From positions 186,001-250,000 of the forward strand of contig CANMSB010000004.1 of assembly GCA_947500445.1 (NCBI GenBank): DNA of 64,000 nt, written 5' to 3'. Below are positions 1-9,883 of this stretch, piece by piece. Every line of letters starts with the position of its first letter. The first letter of the stretch is position 1. The notes beneath the pieces were generated by a model. The model saw nothing but the letters and a program-made list of their open reading frames with translations, had not been told where the DNA came from and ran no database searches. The position numbers and the translations under genes were made by a program. The stretch comes from an uncultured Flavobacteriaceae bacterium (GTDB taxonomy: Bacteria; Bacteroidota; Bacteroidia; Flavobacteriales; Flavobacteriaceae).

Positions 1-1587
1 GATAACCCCGATTTTAGCGGTCTTCTCACCTTGGACGATGCCGGCATCGCAATTCCCTATTTAAATGTCGACTATAGTTTTGCGAACAACTCCAGGGTGA
101 ATTTGTTCGATCAGACCTTTGATTTTGAAAGTATATCCATTACCGATGTGGCCGAAAATACCCGGGCCGTTTTGGACGGTACCATAACCCATAGTTTTTT
201 CAAGGATTGGGCGTTGGACCTGAACGTCGATACCAATAATGACCGACTATTGATCCTGAATACCCCGCCCGATGATGACGAACTTTACTACGGTACGGGA
301 TTCTTGAACGGTACGGGAAGGATATATGGCCCGACCAAAGGCTTGAATATCGATGTGGTAGGAAGCACTGCAAGAGGTACTTCCCTTTCCATACCGTTGA
401 GCGATGTTGCCAGTGTAGGAGACTATTCTTTTATCAACTTCATCGATAAAAATACCGTTAACGACATTGCCGTAAGGCGCACCCTTAATGATGTTCAGGG
501 GTTGGAACTTACCTTTGACCTGGATATCACACCCGAAGCGGAGGTGCAGATCGTTACCGATACCGAAACTGGTAGTACGCTTTCGGGTACCGGTCGGGGG
601 CTGTTGCTCATGCGGATCAACACTCGGGGCGCATTTGAGATGTTCGGGGAATTTGTAGTGGTTACCGGAAAATATAACTACCGCTTTGGCGGTATTGTTA
701 ACAAAGTCTTTGATGTACGTCCCGGAGGGAATATTGTTTGGGACGGCAAACCTTTGGATGCCTTATTGAACATGGAGGCGGTGTATAATCTGCAGGCCAA
801 CCCCTCGCCGCTGTTGGTCAACAATAACTATACCCGACAGATTCCAGTCGACGTGGTCATCAAACTTACCGAACAGATCCAAAATCCCGGTATCGATTTC
901 AATATTGAATTTCCCGGCACCAATTCCATCATACAGTCCGAATTGGAGTATAGCCTACAAGACCCTACTGTAGAAGAGCGTAATGCCATCTTTCTGTTAA
1001 CACAAGGGTCTTTCGCAGGCCAGCAAGGCGGGATCAACCAGCAGGCCGTAACGGGCAATTTATTGCAATCGGCTTCGGGGCTTTTTAATTCGTTGCTAAG
1101 TGGGGACAACGATAAATTTAACTTCGGGGTATCCTATGTACAGGGTGACGTGCTGGCCGAAACACAGGTCGAGGACAGGCTAGGGGTCACCGTATCCTCC
1201 AAATTGAGTGATCGGCTGTTGTTCAACGGAAAAGTGGGTGTGCCCGTAGGGGCCGCAGGAACCACAGTGGTCGCGGGAGATTTCGAAATACAGTTGTTAT
1301 TGAACGAGGAAGGTACCGTAAGCGCCAAATTTTTTAGCCGTGAGAGCGAAATACAGGAGTTTTTGGCCGAACGTATCGGCTCCACACAAGGGGTAGGCCT
1401 GTCGTACGAAGTGGACTTCGATAGTTTTCAAGAACTTTTTAGAAAAGTGGTCCGTAAAAAAAATAAAAAACAAGATGAAGAAAACCCGTCGTCCCCGGTC
1501 AAATTAAAAGCCTCGCCGACCGCCGTAATGGGAAGGGACAGTTTAATACGCATCACCCCCAAGAGCAGAACAAAGGGGCTCCCATAA
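1..1587 (+). CDS. tamB: TamB-like translocation/assembly protein, C-terminal part (5' truncated)
   Basis: The reading frame is open from the first base, so the true start lies outside the window; 528 residues are visible. The sequence is long, beta-rich and lacks membrane helices. It has the glycine- and glutamine-rich stretch (QQGGINQQAVTGN, near residue 345) and the closing FSRESEIQEFL region typical of the DUF490/TamB C-terminal domain. TamB proteins span the periplasm from an inner-membrane anchor and help assemble outer-membrane proteins or move phospholipids to the outer membrane. The tail is lysine-rich (KVVRKKNKKQ) and then polar, probably disordered. The next gene, pfkA, has its own promoter-like box, so this is probably the last gene of its own unit. 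The family call is firm; function in this organism is inferred. Confidence 0.85.
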   Translation, partial: DNPDFSGLLTLDDAGIAIPYLNVDYSFANNSRVNLFDQTFDFESISITDVAENTRAVLDGTITHSFFKDWALDLNVDTNNDRLLILNTPPDDDELYYGTGFLNGTGRIYGPTKGLNIDVVGSTARGTSLSIPLSDVASVGDYSFINFIDKNTVNDIAVRRTLNDVQGLELTFDLDITPEAEVQIVTDTETGSTLSGTGRGLLLMRINTRGAFEMFGEFVVVTGKYNYRFGGIVNKVFDVRPGGNIVWDGKPLDALLNMEAVYNLQANPSPLLVNNNYTRQIPVDVVIKLTEQIQNPGIDFNIEFPGTNSIIQSELEYSLQDPTVEERNAIFLLTQGSFAGQQGGINQQAVTGNLLQSASGLFNSLLSGDNDKFNFGVSYVQGDVLAETQVEDRLGVTVSSKLSDRLLFNGKVGVPVGAAGTTVVAGDFEIQLLLNEEGTVSAKFFSRESEIQEFLAERIGSTQGVGLSYEVDFDSFQELFRKVVRKKNKKQDEENPSSPVKLKASPTAVMGRDSLIRITPKSRTKGLP

Positions 1588-1898
1588 ATTTAACACACAA
1601 TTTTTCAAAATCGTTTCATATAACACCCCGTAATACTCGGGTGAACGCAAACGTTTGAATTGTATTAAAATCTTGTATCCAAATCGATTCGATTTTCGAA
1701 ACATATCACTTTTTTTGATATTAAACTATTGATTTTCAGTTATTTGAAATATAATTTGTTTGATGTTCTCAGTTCCGTGTCCTTTTTTGAAACCCTTTGG
1801 CCATCCATCAAAAATCAGCTGTGGGAGCCGTAATTTTAGAAGGGCAACAATTCGTAATTTGAAATAAGTTTGTTAATATTGCAGCTTACATTTTTTTG
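1588..1898. other. Intergenic region between tamB and pfkA
   Basis: This stretch of about 310 bases is AT-rich and holds no credible gene. A short inverted repeat (CACCC at 1624-1628 with GGGTG at 1639-1643) follows tamB but has no T-tract, so it is not called as a terminator. The only convincing signal is a -7 box near the right end, listed separately. Confidence 0.6.
1865..1872 (+). promoter_or_regulatory. Candidate -7 promoter box for pfkA
   Basis: TAAGTTTG matches the Bacteroidota -7 consensus TAnnTTTG exactly. It lies 26 bases before the ATG at 1899, giving a leader of about 20 bases. No good TTG was found at the expected -33 distance, so support is partial. Confidence 0.45.
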
Positions 1899-2885
1899 AT
1901 GGAGTCAGCAATAAAAAAAATAGGAGTATTAACTTCTGGAGGGGATTCTCCCGGGATGAATGCTGCCATTCGTTCCGTTGTTCGTACCTGTGCCTATCTG
2001 AAGGTAGATTGCGTAGCCATATATCGTGGTTACCAGGGGATGATAGAAGGGGATTTTAAACCTATGGATGCCCGTAGCGTGAATAACATCATTAATAAGG
2101 GCGGTACCATTTTGAAGTCCGCGCGTTGTGACGATTTTAGGACTGCCGAAGGCCGGAAAATTGCACATGACCAACTGTTAAAGGAAGGTATCGAGGCATT
2201 TGTGGTCATCGGTGGCGACGGAAGTTTCACTGGAGCGATGATCTTTAACCAGGAGTATAACTTTCCAGTGATCGGTATCCCCGGTACGATCGATAACGAT
2301 ATTTTTGGTACTACTTTCACCCTTGGCTTTGATACTGCCTTGAATACGGTGGTCGAGGCCATCGATAAAATTAGGGACACTGCCAGTTCGCATAACAGAC
2401 TGTTTTTTGTTGAGGTTATGGGAAGGGACGTAGGGCATATCGCCTTGAATGCCGGAGTAGGTGCAGGGGCCGAGGAAATTCTGATCCCTGAGGAAAATTT
2501 AGGGCTCGAACGTTTGCTCGAATCGTTGAAACGAAGTAAAAAATCGGGAAAATCTTCCAGTATCGTAATTGTTGCCGAAGGCGATAAAACCGGTAAAAAC
2601 GTTTTTGAACTTAAGGAATATGTGGAAGAGCATTTGCCCATATACGATGTACGGGTATCTGTTCTAGGGCATATGCAACGAGGTGGGGGACCATCTTGCT
2701 ACGATCGCGTACTCGCCAGTAGAATGGGCGTTAAGGCCGTAGAGTCCATTTTAGAAGGGAAAACGAACCTTATGGTGGGCGTACAGGACAACCGGCTTAT
2801 TTTGACCCCCATTAACAAGGCGATCAAAGGACACACGAAAATCGACAAAGAACTCATTCGGGTATCCGAAATAATGACAACATAA
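1899..2885 (+). CDS. pfkA: ATP-dependent 6-phosphofructokinase
   Basis: The 328-residue protein has the usual length of a bacterial group I phosphofructokinase, which makes fructose 1,6-bisphosphate from fructose 6-phosphate in glycolysis. Visible motifs are the N-terminal TSGGDSPGMNAAIR phosphate loop, GGDGS near residue 104 (the glycine form typical of ATP- rather than pyrophosphate-dependent enzymes), the catalytic PGTIDND near residue 130, and MGRDVGHIA. An in-frame TTG occurs one codon upstream (1896), but the ATG at 1899 gives the standard N-terminus. gapA starts 23 bases after the stop, so the two glycolytic genes are probably co-transcribed from the box at 1865-1872. Confidence 0.97.
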   Translation: MESAIKKIGVLTSGGDSPGMNAAIRSVVRTCAYLKVDCVAIYRGYQGMIEGDFKPMDARSVNNIINKGGTILKSARCDDFRTAEGRKIAHDQLLKEGIEAFVVIGGDGSFTGAMIFNQEYNFPVIGIPGTIDNDIFGTTFTLGFDTALNTVVEAIDKIRDTASSHNRLFFVEVMGRDVGHIALNAGVGAGAEEILIPEENLGLERLLESLKRSKKSGKSSSIVIVAEGDKTGKNVFELKEYVEEHLPIYDVRVSVLGHMQRGGGPSCYDRVLASRMGVKAVESILEGKTNLMVGVQDNRLILTPINKAIKGHTKIDKELIRVSEIMTT

Positions 2886-2902
2886 TACTAATATTTAAAT
2901 AA

Positions 2903-3910
<1,008 letters not shown>

Positions 3911-3913
3911 ATA

Positions 3914-4075
3914 ATACCATCTTAACTTTGAAATAACACTAATAAATGGTTTCTTTTTCAGCTATTCTTCGTTAAAAAAAATAACCGTAGCTACGGCTAT
4001 GCTTAGATTTTTCGCCTTGAATACCTAAAAAATAATTCAATTTCTATACGTGCCATTTCAAAGTTAAAATGGTAT
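3914..4075. repeat. MITE-like element with 21-bp terminal inverted repeats
   Basis: The arms at 3914-3934 and 4055-4075 are inverted repeats matching at 20 of 21 positions. About 120 bases separate them, and imperfect pairing continues inward. The middle holds a near-perfect 20-bp palindrome (3981-4000, core CCGTAGCTACGG). There is no open reading frame inside. A 19-base copy of one arm recurs at 57753-57771. This fits a short non-autonomous repeat family, but no target duplication is obvious, so mobility is inferred. It lies wholly between gapA and the sugar-kinase gene. Confidence 0.65.
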
Positions 4076-4154
4076 AAGTAATTATAGGTAAAGTATTTTC
4101 CCGAAAATAGGTGTTTTTGCTTATTTTCGGGATTCTTTTTTAAATCGTTTGTGT

Positions 4155-5006
4155 ATGATATTAATTGTGGATAGTGGAGCGACCAAATCGGATTGGATCG
4201 CCTTGGATGAAAAAGGAGATCAATTGTTTTTGACGCAGACCCTGGGACTTAGTCCAGAGGTGTTGACCCGTGAGGTCATAGAAGACCGTTTGGCGAATAA
4301 TTTTGAGATCTCGAAAAATAAGGAAAAGGTGACCCGCTTGTATTTTTATGGCGCCGGTTGCGGTACCGACCGTATGAAGCAGTTTCTGACCGCAATTTTC
4401 AAGGACTTTTTTCCCAAAGCAAAAACGGAGGTCAAAGAGGATACCTATGCAGCAATCTTTGCGACCACCAAAATCGGTCACCAAGGTATCGTATGTATTC
4501 TGGGTACCGGTTCCAACTGCAGTTATTACGATGGACACCAACTGTTCCAGAAGGTGACTTCCTTGGGCTATATTCCAATGGATGACGGCAGTGGAAACTT
4601 TTTTGGACGTAAGCTGATACGCGATTATTATTTCCATAAAATGCCACAAGACCTTGGAATGAAATTTGCCAAGGGCTACGACCTTGACGCCGATGTCATT
4701 AAGGAAAACTTATACAAACAACCGAACCCCAATACATACTTGGCTACTTTTGCACGGTTTTTAGTGGAAAACAAAGACCATCCCTATTGCAAAGGGGTCA
4801 TCGACAAAGGGTTTCAGCAGTTCGTAAACAACTATATTATGCAATTTGAGCTGGCCACCAAAGTACCCATCAATTTTGTAGGGAGTATTGCCTACTACCT
4901 AAGGGAAGAGCTCACTACGGTATTGGAAAGAAACGACTTGATCGTTGGGGTCATCCGTCAGCGGCCTATTGATGGTTTGGTAGAGTTTCATAAAGAAAAT
5001 CTGTAA
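4155..5006 (+). CDS. BadF/BadG-type ATPase, probable N-acetylglucosamine kinase
   Basis: The 283-residue protein starts MILIVDSGATKSDW, the phosphate-1 motif of the ASKHA (actin/hexokinase-like) fold, with the serine/threonine pattern of BadF/BadG and eukaryotic-type GlcNAc kinases. A second glycine-rich phosphate loop (ILGTGSNCSYYDG) lies in the middle, and the adenosine-type motif (FVGSIAYYL) near the C-terminus. An in-frame TTG at 4149 would add two residues, but ATG 4155 gives the standard start. The likely role is cytoplasmic phosphorylation of N-acetylglucosamine or a related amino sugar from peptidoglycan recycling or feeding. Substrate is inferred from the family. A weak hairpin follows the stop. 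Confidence 0.8.
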   Translation: MILIVDSGATKSDWIALDEKGDQLFLTQTLGLSPEVLTREVIEDRLANNFEISKNKEKVTRLYFYGAGCGTDRMKQFLTAIFKDFFPKAKTEVKEDTYAAIFATTKIGHQGIVCILGTGSNCSYYDGHQLFQKVTSLGYIPMDDGSGNFFGRKLIRDYYFHKMPQDLGMKFAKGYDLDADVIKENLYKQPNPNTYLATFARFLVENKDHPYCKGVIDKGFQQFVNNYIMQFELATKVPINFVGSIAYYLREELTTVLERNDLIVGVIRQRPIDGLVEFHKENL

Positions 5007-5032
5007 GTACTGAGGTAACTTAAGCAAAATCT

Positions 5033-5050
5033 GCCCAAGAATGGGTTTTT
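5033..5050 (+). terminator. Weak rho-independent terminator-like hairpin
   Basis: CCCA (5034-5037) and TGGG (5042-5045) pair across a four-base loop, followed by five T. The stem is short, so the call is tentative. It lies between the convergent sugar kinase and ridA genes, where a terminator is expected. Confidence 0.3.
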
Positions 5051-5093
5051 GATTTTATACAACGGGTGTAAGGCAAATCATCTTTGGTGTAGC

Positions 5094-5474
5094 CTATAGT
5101 ACGGCAATCATGGAGATTTCCACAGCTACGAACTTAGGAAGGTTCGCTACTTCTACCGTTTCCCTGGCCGGAGCGGTTTCCATGTCGAAATAAGTTCCGT
5201 ATACTTCGTTTATTGCCGAAAACTGGTGCATGTCCTTCACAAAAATACTGGCTTTTACTACATGGGAGAAGGAAGCGCCCGCTTCGCTAAGGATGGCTTT
5301 TAGGTTTTCCATCGACTGTTGTGTTTGCGCTTTAATGTCACCGGTCACCAGTTCCCCGGTTTTGGGATCCATCGGTATTTGTCCTGAAATGTATAGCGTA
5401 TTGCCGGTCAATATCGCCTGGTTATAAGGTCCGATGGGTGCCGGAGCATTGGGTGTATTGATGATTTTTTTCAT
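5094..5474 (-). CDS. ridA: RidA family enamine/imine deaminase
   Basis: At 126 residues this has the usual length of the YjgF/YER057c/UK114 family. It opens [20 protein letters not shown] and carries the conserved ISGQIPMDP and the C-terminal [14 protein letters not shown], whose arginine binds the substrate carboxylate. RidA hydrolyses reactive enamine intermediates released by PLP-dependent threonine and serine dehydratases, protecting other PLP enzymes. It is probably a cytoplasmic trimer. The gene lies 43 bases after the LptD-like gene on the same strand and may be read with it, though the functions are unrelated. Confidence 0.95.
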   Translation of the reverse strand: MKKIINTPNAPAPIGPYNQAILTGNTLYISGQIPMDPKTGELVTGDIKAQTQQSMENLKAILSEAGASFSHVVKASIFVKDMHQFSAINEVYGTYFDMETAPARETVEVANLPKFVAVEISMIAVL

Positions 5475-5517
5475 AATCTTAAGCTGTTTTATGGGAATTC
5501 ATGTCACTTCTGGGGCA

Positions 5518-8283
5518 TTATTGTCTAACGGGTTGGCTGCGGTTCTCCCATTTAAGGTCTTTAAGTACATTTGCCTTTATCCCGATAAAAAAGTTCCATT
5601 GTCGAAACCGACCAAAAGGGGTCCAGTTAAAACGCATTACAAAACTCTTTAAGTCCCGCTGTATACGCAAGTTGGTTATGGAAAAACCTTTGTTCTTAAA
5701 GTCGTAACCCGAATTTCCACCAATTTTCCAACGTGGGGAAAGGCTGATATTCCCTGAGAACATTAAGGAGTGCGAACTGAATTCGTTCTGTCGTGCGGTA
5801 TTCGCATAAGTGGCCGCATAGGCAAGCCGAAAATCCCAAGGTATTTTGGTGGCGTATACCGGGTTTTCTACATCTTCGGCGCCATCGTCATCCTCAAAAG
5901 CACCTTGGTCCCCGTAAAGACTGTCGGCCGTTCCAAAAAGATCATCATCTCGACCGCCACTCTGCGCCACGTAATCATAAGGGTCCGGTTCTTCGTCCTC
6001 TTCGTCCTCCTCGTCCTTTTTTCCAAACATCTTGCTGCTGATATTGTAGCCTACGTTCAAATTGGCCCGTGTAAGCCGAAAAAGACTTCCTCCATTGTTG
6101 ATGTTCCAAGTGTCGATCCTACGGCCGTTGTTGTCAATGGCATACGCGTCCAGCGCGGCACCAAAGTTAATACTCATCTTATTGTCCAGAATAGAGGTTC
6201 CCCCATTGATGTTGACCGGACTGAGTTTAAGGGAATCCGCTTCAAAGTTATAGGCCGTACTAAGGTTAAGGTTCGATAATAGCGGTATTTTTTTGGGTTC
6301 CAGTACTGTAGAGTCCCTGTCACGTACCTTTGCTTCCAGGGTATTGGCCAGAGAAAAACTAAGGCTGCTCGATTTACCCAAACTGGGCGCTCCATTGAGT
6401 GTCCCCTGAAAACGGGTGTACTCTACTATTTCATCGGTATCCGTATTCACATACTCGTCAAAAAACTGATCGAAGGATGGCGTGTATCCATAACTGATGG
6501 ATGGCCGCATAACGTGTCTGATCGCTTGTATTTTTTTATCCTCCCCGAGCAAAAAGGTTCCGTAAAGGGTAGTACCTACACTGGTGGATACCCCGTATCG
6601 GTTAAAGCGGTCAAAGCCCTTCATGGTATCGATGACCACTTCGCCACGTTCCCCGTTTTCCCCAGGCTCAAAGCGTCTGCCAAAAGTTTCCAGCGCCCAA
6701 ACATCTTCATAGGTACCGCCCATGGTAACACTGAAAAACTTGGCAATTTTAAAGTTGGTGCTGATGGGTACGCGGTGTCTCGCCCCAACTTGGGCATTGT
6801 CGAACATTTTGGCGGTGAGGAAGTCGGCGTCATTAGTGGCCAGTCGATTCTGGCCATTCACATCATATTGTAAATTAATATTTTGAATTGCCCCCTTCTT
6901 AATACCATCGCGTTTGGCGAACGGAAAAATACGTTCTAAACTGGCCTGAAAGGTCGGTAAGGTCATTTGAATATTGTCGGTCCCTTCCGGTGCACTGGTA
7001 TTTTGGCTATGGGTCATGGTAAGGCTCATGTTCACGGACGGATACTCGGGAAACGTTTTGGAATAGGAAACGGAGGAGCTCAACGTATTATTGAGCCTGT
7101 TCCCTACATTTAACTGGTTTAGAGAGTTTTGAAAATACGAACTACTCCCCAGGTTAACAGAGGCCGAAAACCGGGAGTTTGGACTTGCCTTGGTATCTTG
7201 CGAATGCGAAATCTGGATGTTGTATATAGTGCTTCGTGCATAATCATCGAACCCTCTTTGGCTAGTGACCAGGTTTTCGAACCGGAAGTTTACATTTCCA
7301 CGATATCGGTACCGTTTGGCATATACCGATTGCGTTCGAAACCCGTAACTACCGTTGGTGTAAAAATCCCCGGTCAATGTAAGGTCGGCAACCTCTCCGA
7401 AGGGAAAATAATATCCTCCGTTCTGCAAAAAATACCCACGATTTGGGTCATTGCCGAAGGTAGGCATCATAAGACCGGCCGTTCGGCCCACGGTCAAGGG
7501 AAAATAGGCAAAGGGAAGCGCGATCGGGGTAGGCACATCGGCAATATACAGGTTGCTCAGCCCGGCGATGACCTTTTTCTTGGGCACAAATTTTGCCTTT
7601 CGTATCCGTATGTAATAATCCGGGTTGATGGTGTCCTTTGAAGTGGTCAATTTTCCTTCGCTTAGAAAGTAGACCGAATCGTTTTCCTTTTTGGTGATTT
7701 CGGCATACACTTTCATAGAGTCACTACCCAAGTTTCCAGCATCGGCCTGTTGTTCGGTCCGGGAGTTCCATATCAACGCTTTTTGGGTGTCAAAATTAAA
7801 CCGTATGGAGTCGGGCCGCACTTCCTGGGTGCCCTGCTTGAAGAAGGGCAGTTGCGTATAATTGCCGAGCGAATCTTTTAATCTGCCCGCGTACACCTCA
7901 TTGTTTACATAGTCCATGATAATGATTCCGGCCTTGAGCTCTGTATCCTGATAGTAAATTTCAGCCTCGTTGTAAAGGTAAATCTTCTGCTCTTTTTGGC
8001 TTAATCGTACATAATCCTTGGCTTTGTATCGAATTTTATCCAAAAGAATGCTCTTCTTTTTCCCAAGGGAGTCGGTTTTGGTGGAATCGTTCAAAGTGGA
8101 GTCCTGCAACATTTCTGCAGAAAGCAGTGGGGCGGTAATGGTATCTTTCACCGCTTTAATGGGCATTACCACTATTTTATCTTCTTGGGAGAATACCGTA
8201 AACGTACCGATCAAAAACAGGAAAAGGAAAACTAAATTATGTTTGTTTGATTGCAAGGCTTTATATCCTATTTTTGTAATCAT
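5518..8283 (-). CDS. lptD: LptD-like outer-membrane LPS assembly protein
   Basis: The 921-residue protein begins with a signal peptide (positive start, hydrophobic LVFLFLFLIGTFTVF, cleavage near FSQ). An OstA-like periplasmic region follows (YNEAEIYYQDTELKAGII), then a long beta-rich barrel region. It fits the flavobacterial putative LPS assembly protein LptD, which inserts LPS into the outer leaflet. An insert at about 5865-6025 has runs of Asp/Glu (DEEDEEDEEPDPYD), probably a surface or periplasmic loop. An in-frame GTG at 8301 would add six residues; ATG 8283 gives a better signal peptide and sits downstream of a -7 box. The gene is divergent from the amidase. Confidence 0.85.
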   Translation of the reverse strand: MITKIGYKALQSNKHNLVFLFLFLIGTFTVFSQEDKIVVMPIKAVKDTITAPLLSAEMLQDSTLNDSTKTDSLGKKKSILLDKIRYKAKDYVRLSQKEQKIYLYNEAEIYYQDTELKAGIIIMDYVNNEVYAGRLKDSLGNYTQLPFFKQGTQEVRPDSIRFNFDTQKALIWNSRTEQQADAGNLGSDSMKVYAEITKKENDSVYFLSEGKLTTSKDTINPDYYIRIRKAKFVPKKKVIAGLSNLYIADVPTPIALPFAYFPLTVGRTAGLMMPTFGNDPNRGYFLQNGGYYFPFGEVADLTLTGDFYTNGSYGFRTQSVYAKRYRYRGNVNFRFENLVTSQRGFDDYARSTIYNIQISHSQDTKASPNSRFSASVNLGSSSYFQNSLNQLNVGNRLNNTLSSSVSYSKTFPEYPSVNMSLTMTHSQNTSAPEGTDNIQMTLPTFQASLERIFPFAKRDGIKKGAIQNINLQYDVNGQNRLATNDADFLTAKMFDNAQVGARHRVPISTNFKIAKFFSVTMGGTYEDVWALETFGRRFEPGENGERGEVVIDTMKGFDRFNRYGVSTSVGTTLYGTFLLGEDKKIQAIRHVMRPSISYGYTPSFDQFFDEYVNTDTDEIVEYTRFQGTLNGAPSLGKSSSLSFSLANTLEAKVRDRDSTVLEPKKIPLLSNLNLSTAYNFEADSLKLSPVNINGGTSILDNKMSINFGAALDAYAIDNNGRRIDTWNINNGGSLFRLTRANLNVGYNISSKMFGKKDEEDEEDEEPDPYDYVAQSGGRDDDLFGTADSLYGDQGAFEDDDGAEDVENPVYATKIPWDFRLAYAATYANTARQNEFSSHSLMFSGNISLSPRWKIGGNSGYDFKNKGFSITNLRIQRDLKSFVMRFNWTPFGRFRQWNFFIGIKANVLKDLKWENRSQPVRQ

Positions 8284-8314
8284 TGGGTGTGCGTGATACA
8301 CCGTGTTCCGGGCT

Positions 8315-8322
8315 CAAACTTA
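8315..8322 (-). promoter_or_regulatory. Candidate -7 box for the lptD/ridA unit
   Basis: Read on the minus strand this is TAAGTTTG, an exact TAnnTTTG match. It would start transcription near 8308, about 25 bases before the ATG at 8283. No clear -33 TTG was found. Confidence 0.45.
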
Positions 8323-8389
8323 CATATATTTTTTGTTCCATGGCAGGGGCATTACCATAAATTTAACCAATTTGAAGACTGTAAAAACT

Positions 8390-9829
8390 ATGAATAGTGC
8401 AAAGTTGAAGCCATTACTTTTAATTCTTATGGCGCAGTTGGTTACATCATTTTGCGCTTACGGTGGTCCCGACTTGCCCAACGGGGATGACGATAAGTTT
8501 GTAGTGGTGCTCGATGCCGGGCATGGAGGGCACGACCCGGGCAACCTGGGGAATGGCTATTTTGAAAAGAACATAGCGCTCAATATTGTATTGAATATCG
8601 GCAAGATTTTGGAGAACGATCCTGACATAAAGGTGATCTATACCCGAGATGACGACACCTTTGTAGATCTTTATGTGCGAGGGGAAATTGCCAATAAGGC
8701 GAATGCCGATCTTTTTGTTTCGGTACACTGCGACTCCCATTCGTCCAATGCGCACGGTGCGGGTACTTTTGTATTGGGACTGCACGCCAACAAACAGAAT
8801 TTTGATATTGCCAAAAAGGAGAATTCCGTTATTTATCTGGAGGATAACTATGAAAAACGGTACGCCGATTACGATATCAATTCACCGGAATCGGTCATTG
8901 GGTTGACTATAATGCAAGAAGAGTTTTTAGACCAGAGCATTCGTTTGGCAAAAGGTATTCAAGATAATTTTTCCGGCCAGCTCAAGAGAAACGATCGAAA
9001 AGTAAAACAAGCCGGATTTATCGTGTTGCATCAAACCTTTATGCCAAGTGTTTTGGTAGAGACCGGTTTTTTGACCAATGCGAACGAAGGAGCCTATTTG
9101 AACTCGAAAAAAGGGCAGGAGGAAATGGGGAATGCCATTGCCAATGCCATTCTTAAGTACAAGAACGGCGTACCGGTCGGCGCTGAGAAGGCCACAAATA
9201 CTACTTTGCCTTCAGATGTGGATAAAGCACCCGATACGGACGAGAAGCCAGAAATGGTGGAGGAACTTCCGGAAACAGTGACCGTCCCGGATACGGCCGT
9301 GGCCGATGAAGCCGTGGAGGTTAGTGAAGCATCTCCTCAGGCAACGGAAGTAAAGGAGGAAATCCCACCTGCGGTAGAAACCGAAGTAATAGAAGTGACC
9401 AAAATCGATACCGATGGGGTCGCAGCGCCAAGTGCGGATGTTGCCGAGCGTGAAACCCCAAAAGCGGTTGCGGAAAAAGTACTGACCGAAACGGTCGCGG
9501 AACCCGAGTCCACACCGACGGAACCCATTACCGTAGTGGCGCCTGCGGAAAAGAAAGAAAAGGCCAACATCACCTTTAAAGTACAATTGCTTGCCAGTTC
9601 AAAGGACATCGCCCTACGATCTGACAATTTTAACGGTTTGAATAAACTGTCCCGTGAGCCTGTTAAAAACATGTTCCGATATTTGTATGGGAGCACCGCG
9701 TCTTTCGAAGAGGCCAAGCTATTGAAGTCCAACGCCGATATCAAGGGATATCCTACTTCCTATATCGTGGCGTACAAGGACGGCAAACGTATCACTATGG
9801 CCGAGGCGCAGAAATACGTTTCCGATTAA
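8390..9829 (+). CDS. N-acetylmuramoyl-L-alanine amidase (Amidase_3) with SPOR-like C-terminus
   Basis: The chosen ATG gives 479 residues beginning with a signal peptide (MNSAKLKPLLLILMAQLVTS); the open frame upstream lacks one. The zinc amidase domain spans about residues 36-255, with ligands His45 (DAGHGGHD), Glu59 and His113 (SVHCDS) and the catalytic Glu224 (LVETGF). A linker of about 130 residues rich in Glu, Pro, Val and Thr follows (about 265-395). A SPOR-like domain ends the protein (KVQLLASSKD onward). It should cleave the peptide from MurNAc in periplasmic peptidoglycan, probably at division sites, since SPOR domains bind denuded glycan. A MlaD gene follows, an arrangement common in this order. 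Confidence 0.93.
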   Translation: MNSAKLKPLLLILMAQLVTSFCAYGGPDLPNGDDDKFVVVLDAGHGGHDPGNLGNGYFEKNIALNIVLNIGKILENDPDIKVIYTRDDDTFVDLYVRGEIANKANADLFVSVHCDSHSSNAHGAGTFVLGLHANKQNFDIAKKENSVIYLEDNYEKRYADYDINSPESVIGLTIMQEEFLDQSIRLAKGIQDNFSGQLKRNDRKVKQAGFIVLHQTFMPSVLVETGFLTNANEGAYLNSKKGQEEMGNAIANAILKYKNGVPVGAEKATNTTLPSDVDKAPDTDEKPEMVEELPETVTVPDTAVADEAVEVSEASPQATEVKEEIPPAVETEVIEVTKIDTDGVAAPSADVAERETPKAVAEKVLTETVAEPESTPTEPITVVAPAEKKEKANITFKVQLLASSKDIALRSDNFNGLNKLSREPVKNMFRYLYGSTASFEEAKLLKSNADIKGYPTSYIVAYKDGKRITMAEAQKYVSD

Positions 9830-9852
9830 TGGTGTCTTGTAAAATTTATTTC

Positions 9853-9860
9853 TAATTTTG
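9853..9860 (+). promoter_or_regulatory. Candidate -7 box for the MlaD gene
   Basis: TAATTTTG fits TAnnTTTG exactly and lies 24 bases before the TTG start at 9884, giving a leader of about 17 bases. The nearest upstream TTG is only 13 bases away, so the -33 element is doubtful. Confidence 0.42.
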
Positions 9861-9883
9861 TTTAGAACAGAAAAACAATTCTT

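Noticed and set aside
2030-2641. Long minus-strand frame of 203 codons inside pfkA
   Set aside because: It is antisense to a certain gene and its translation has no domain-like pattern or usual composition.
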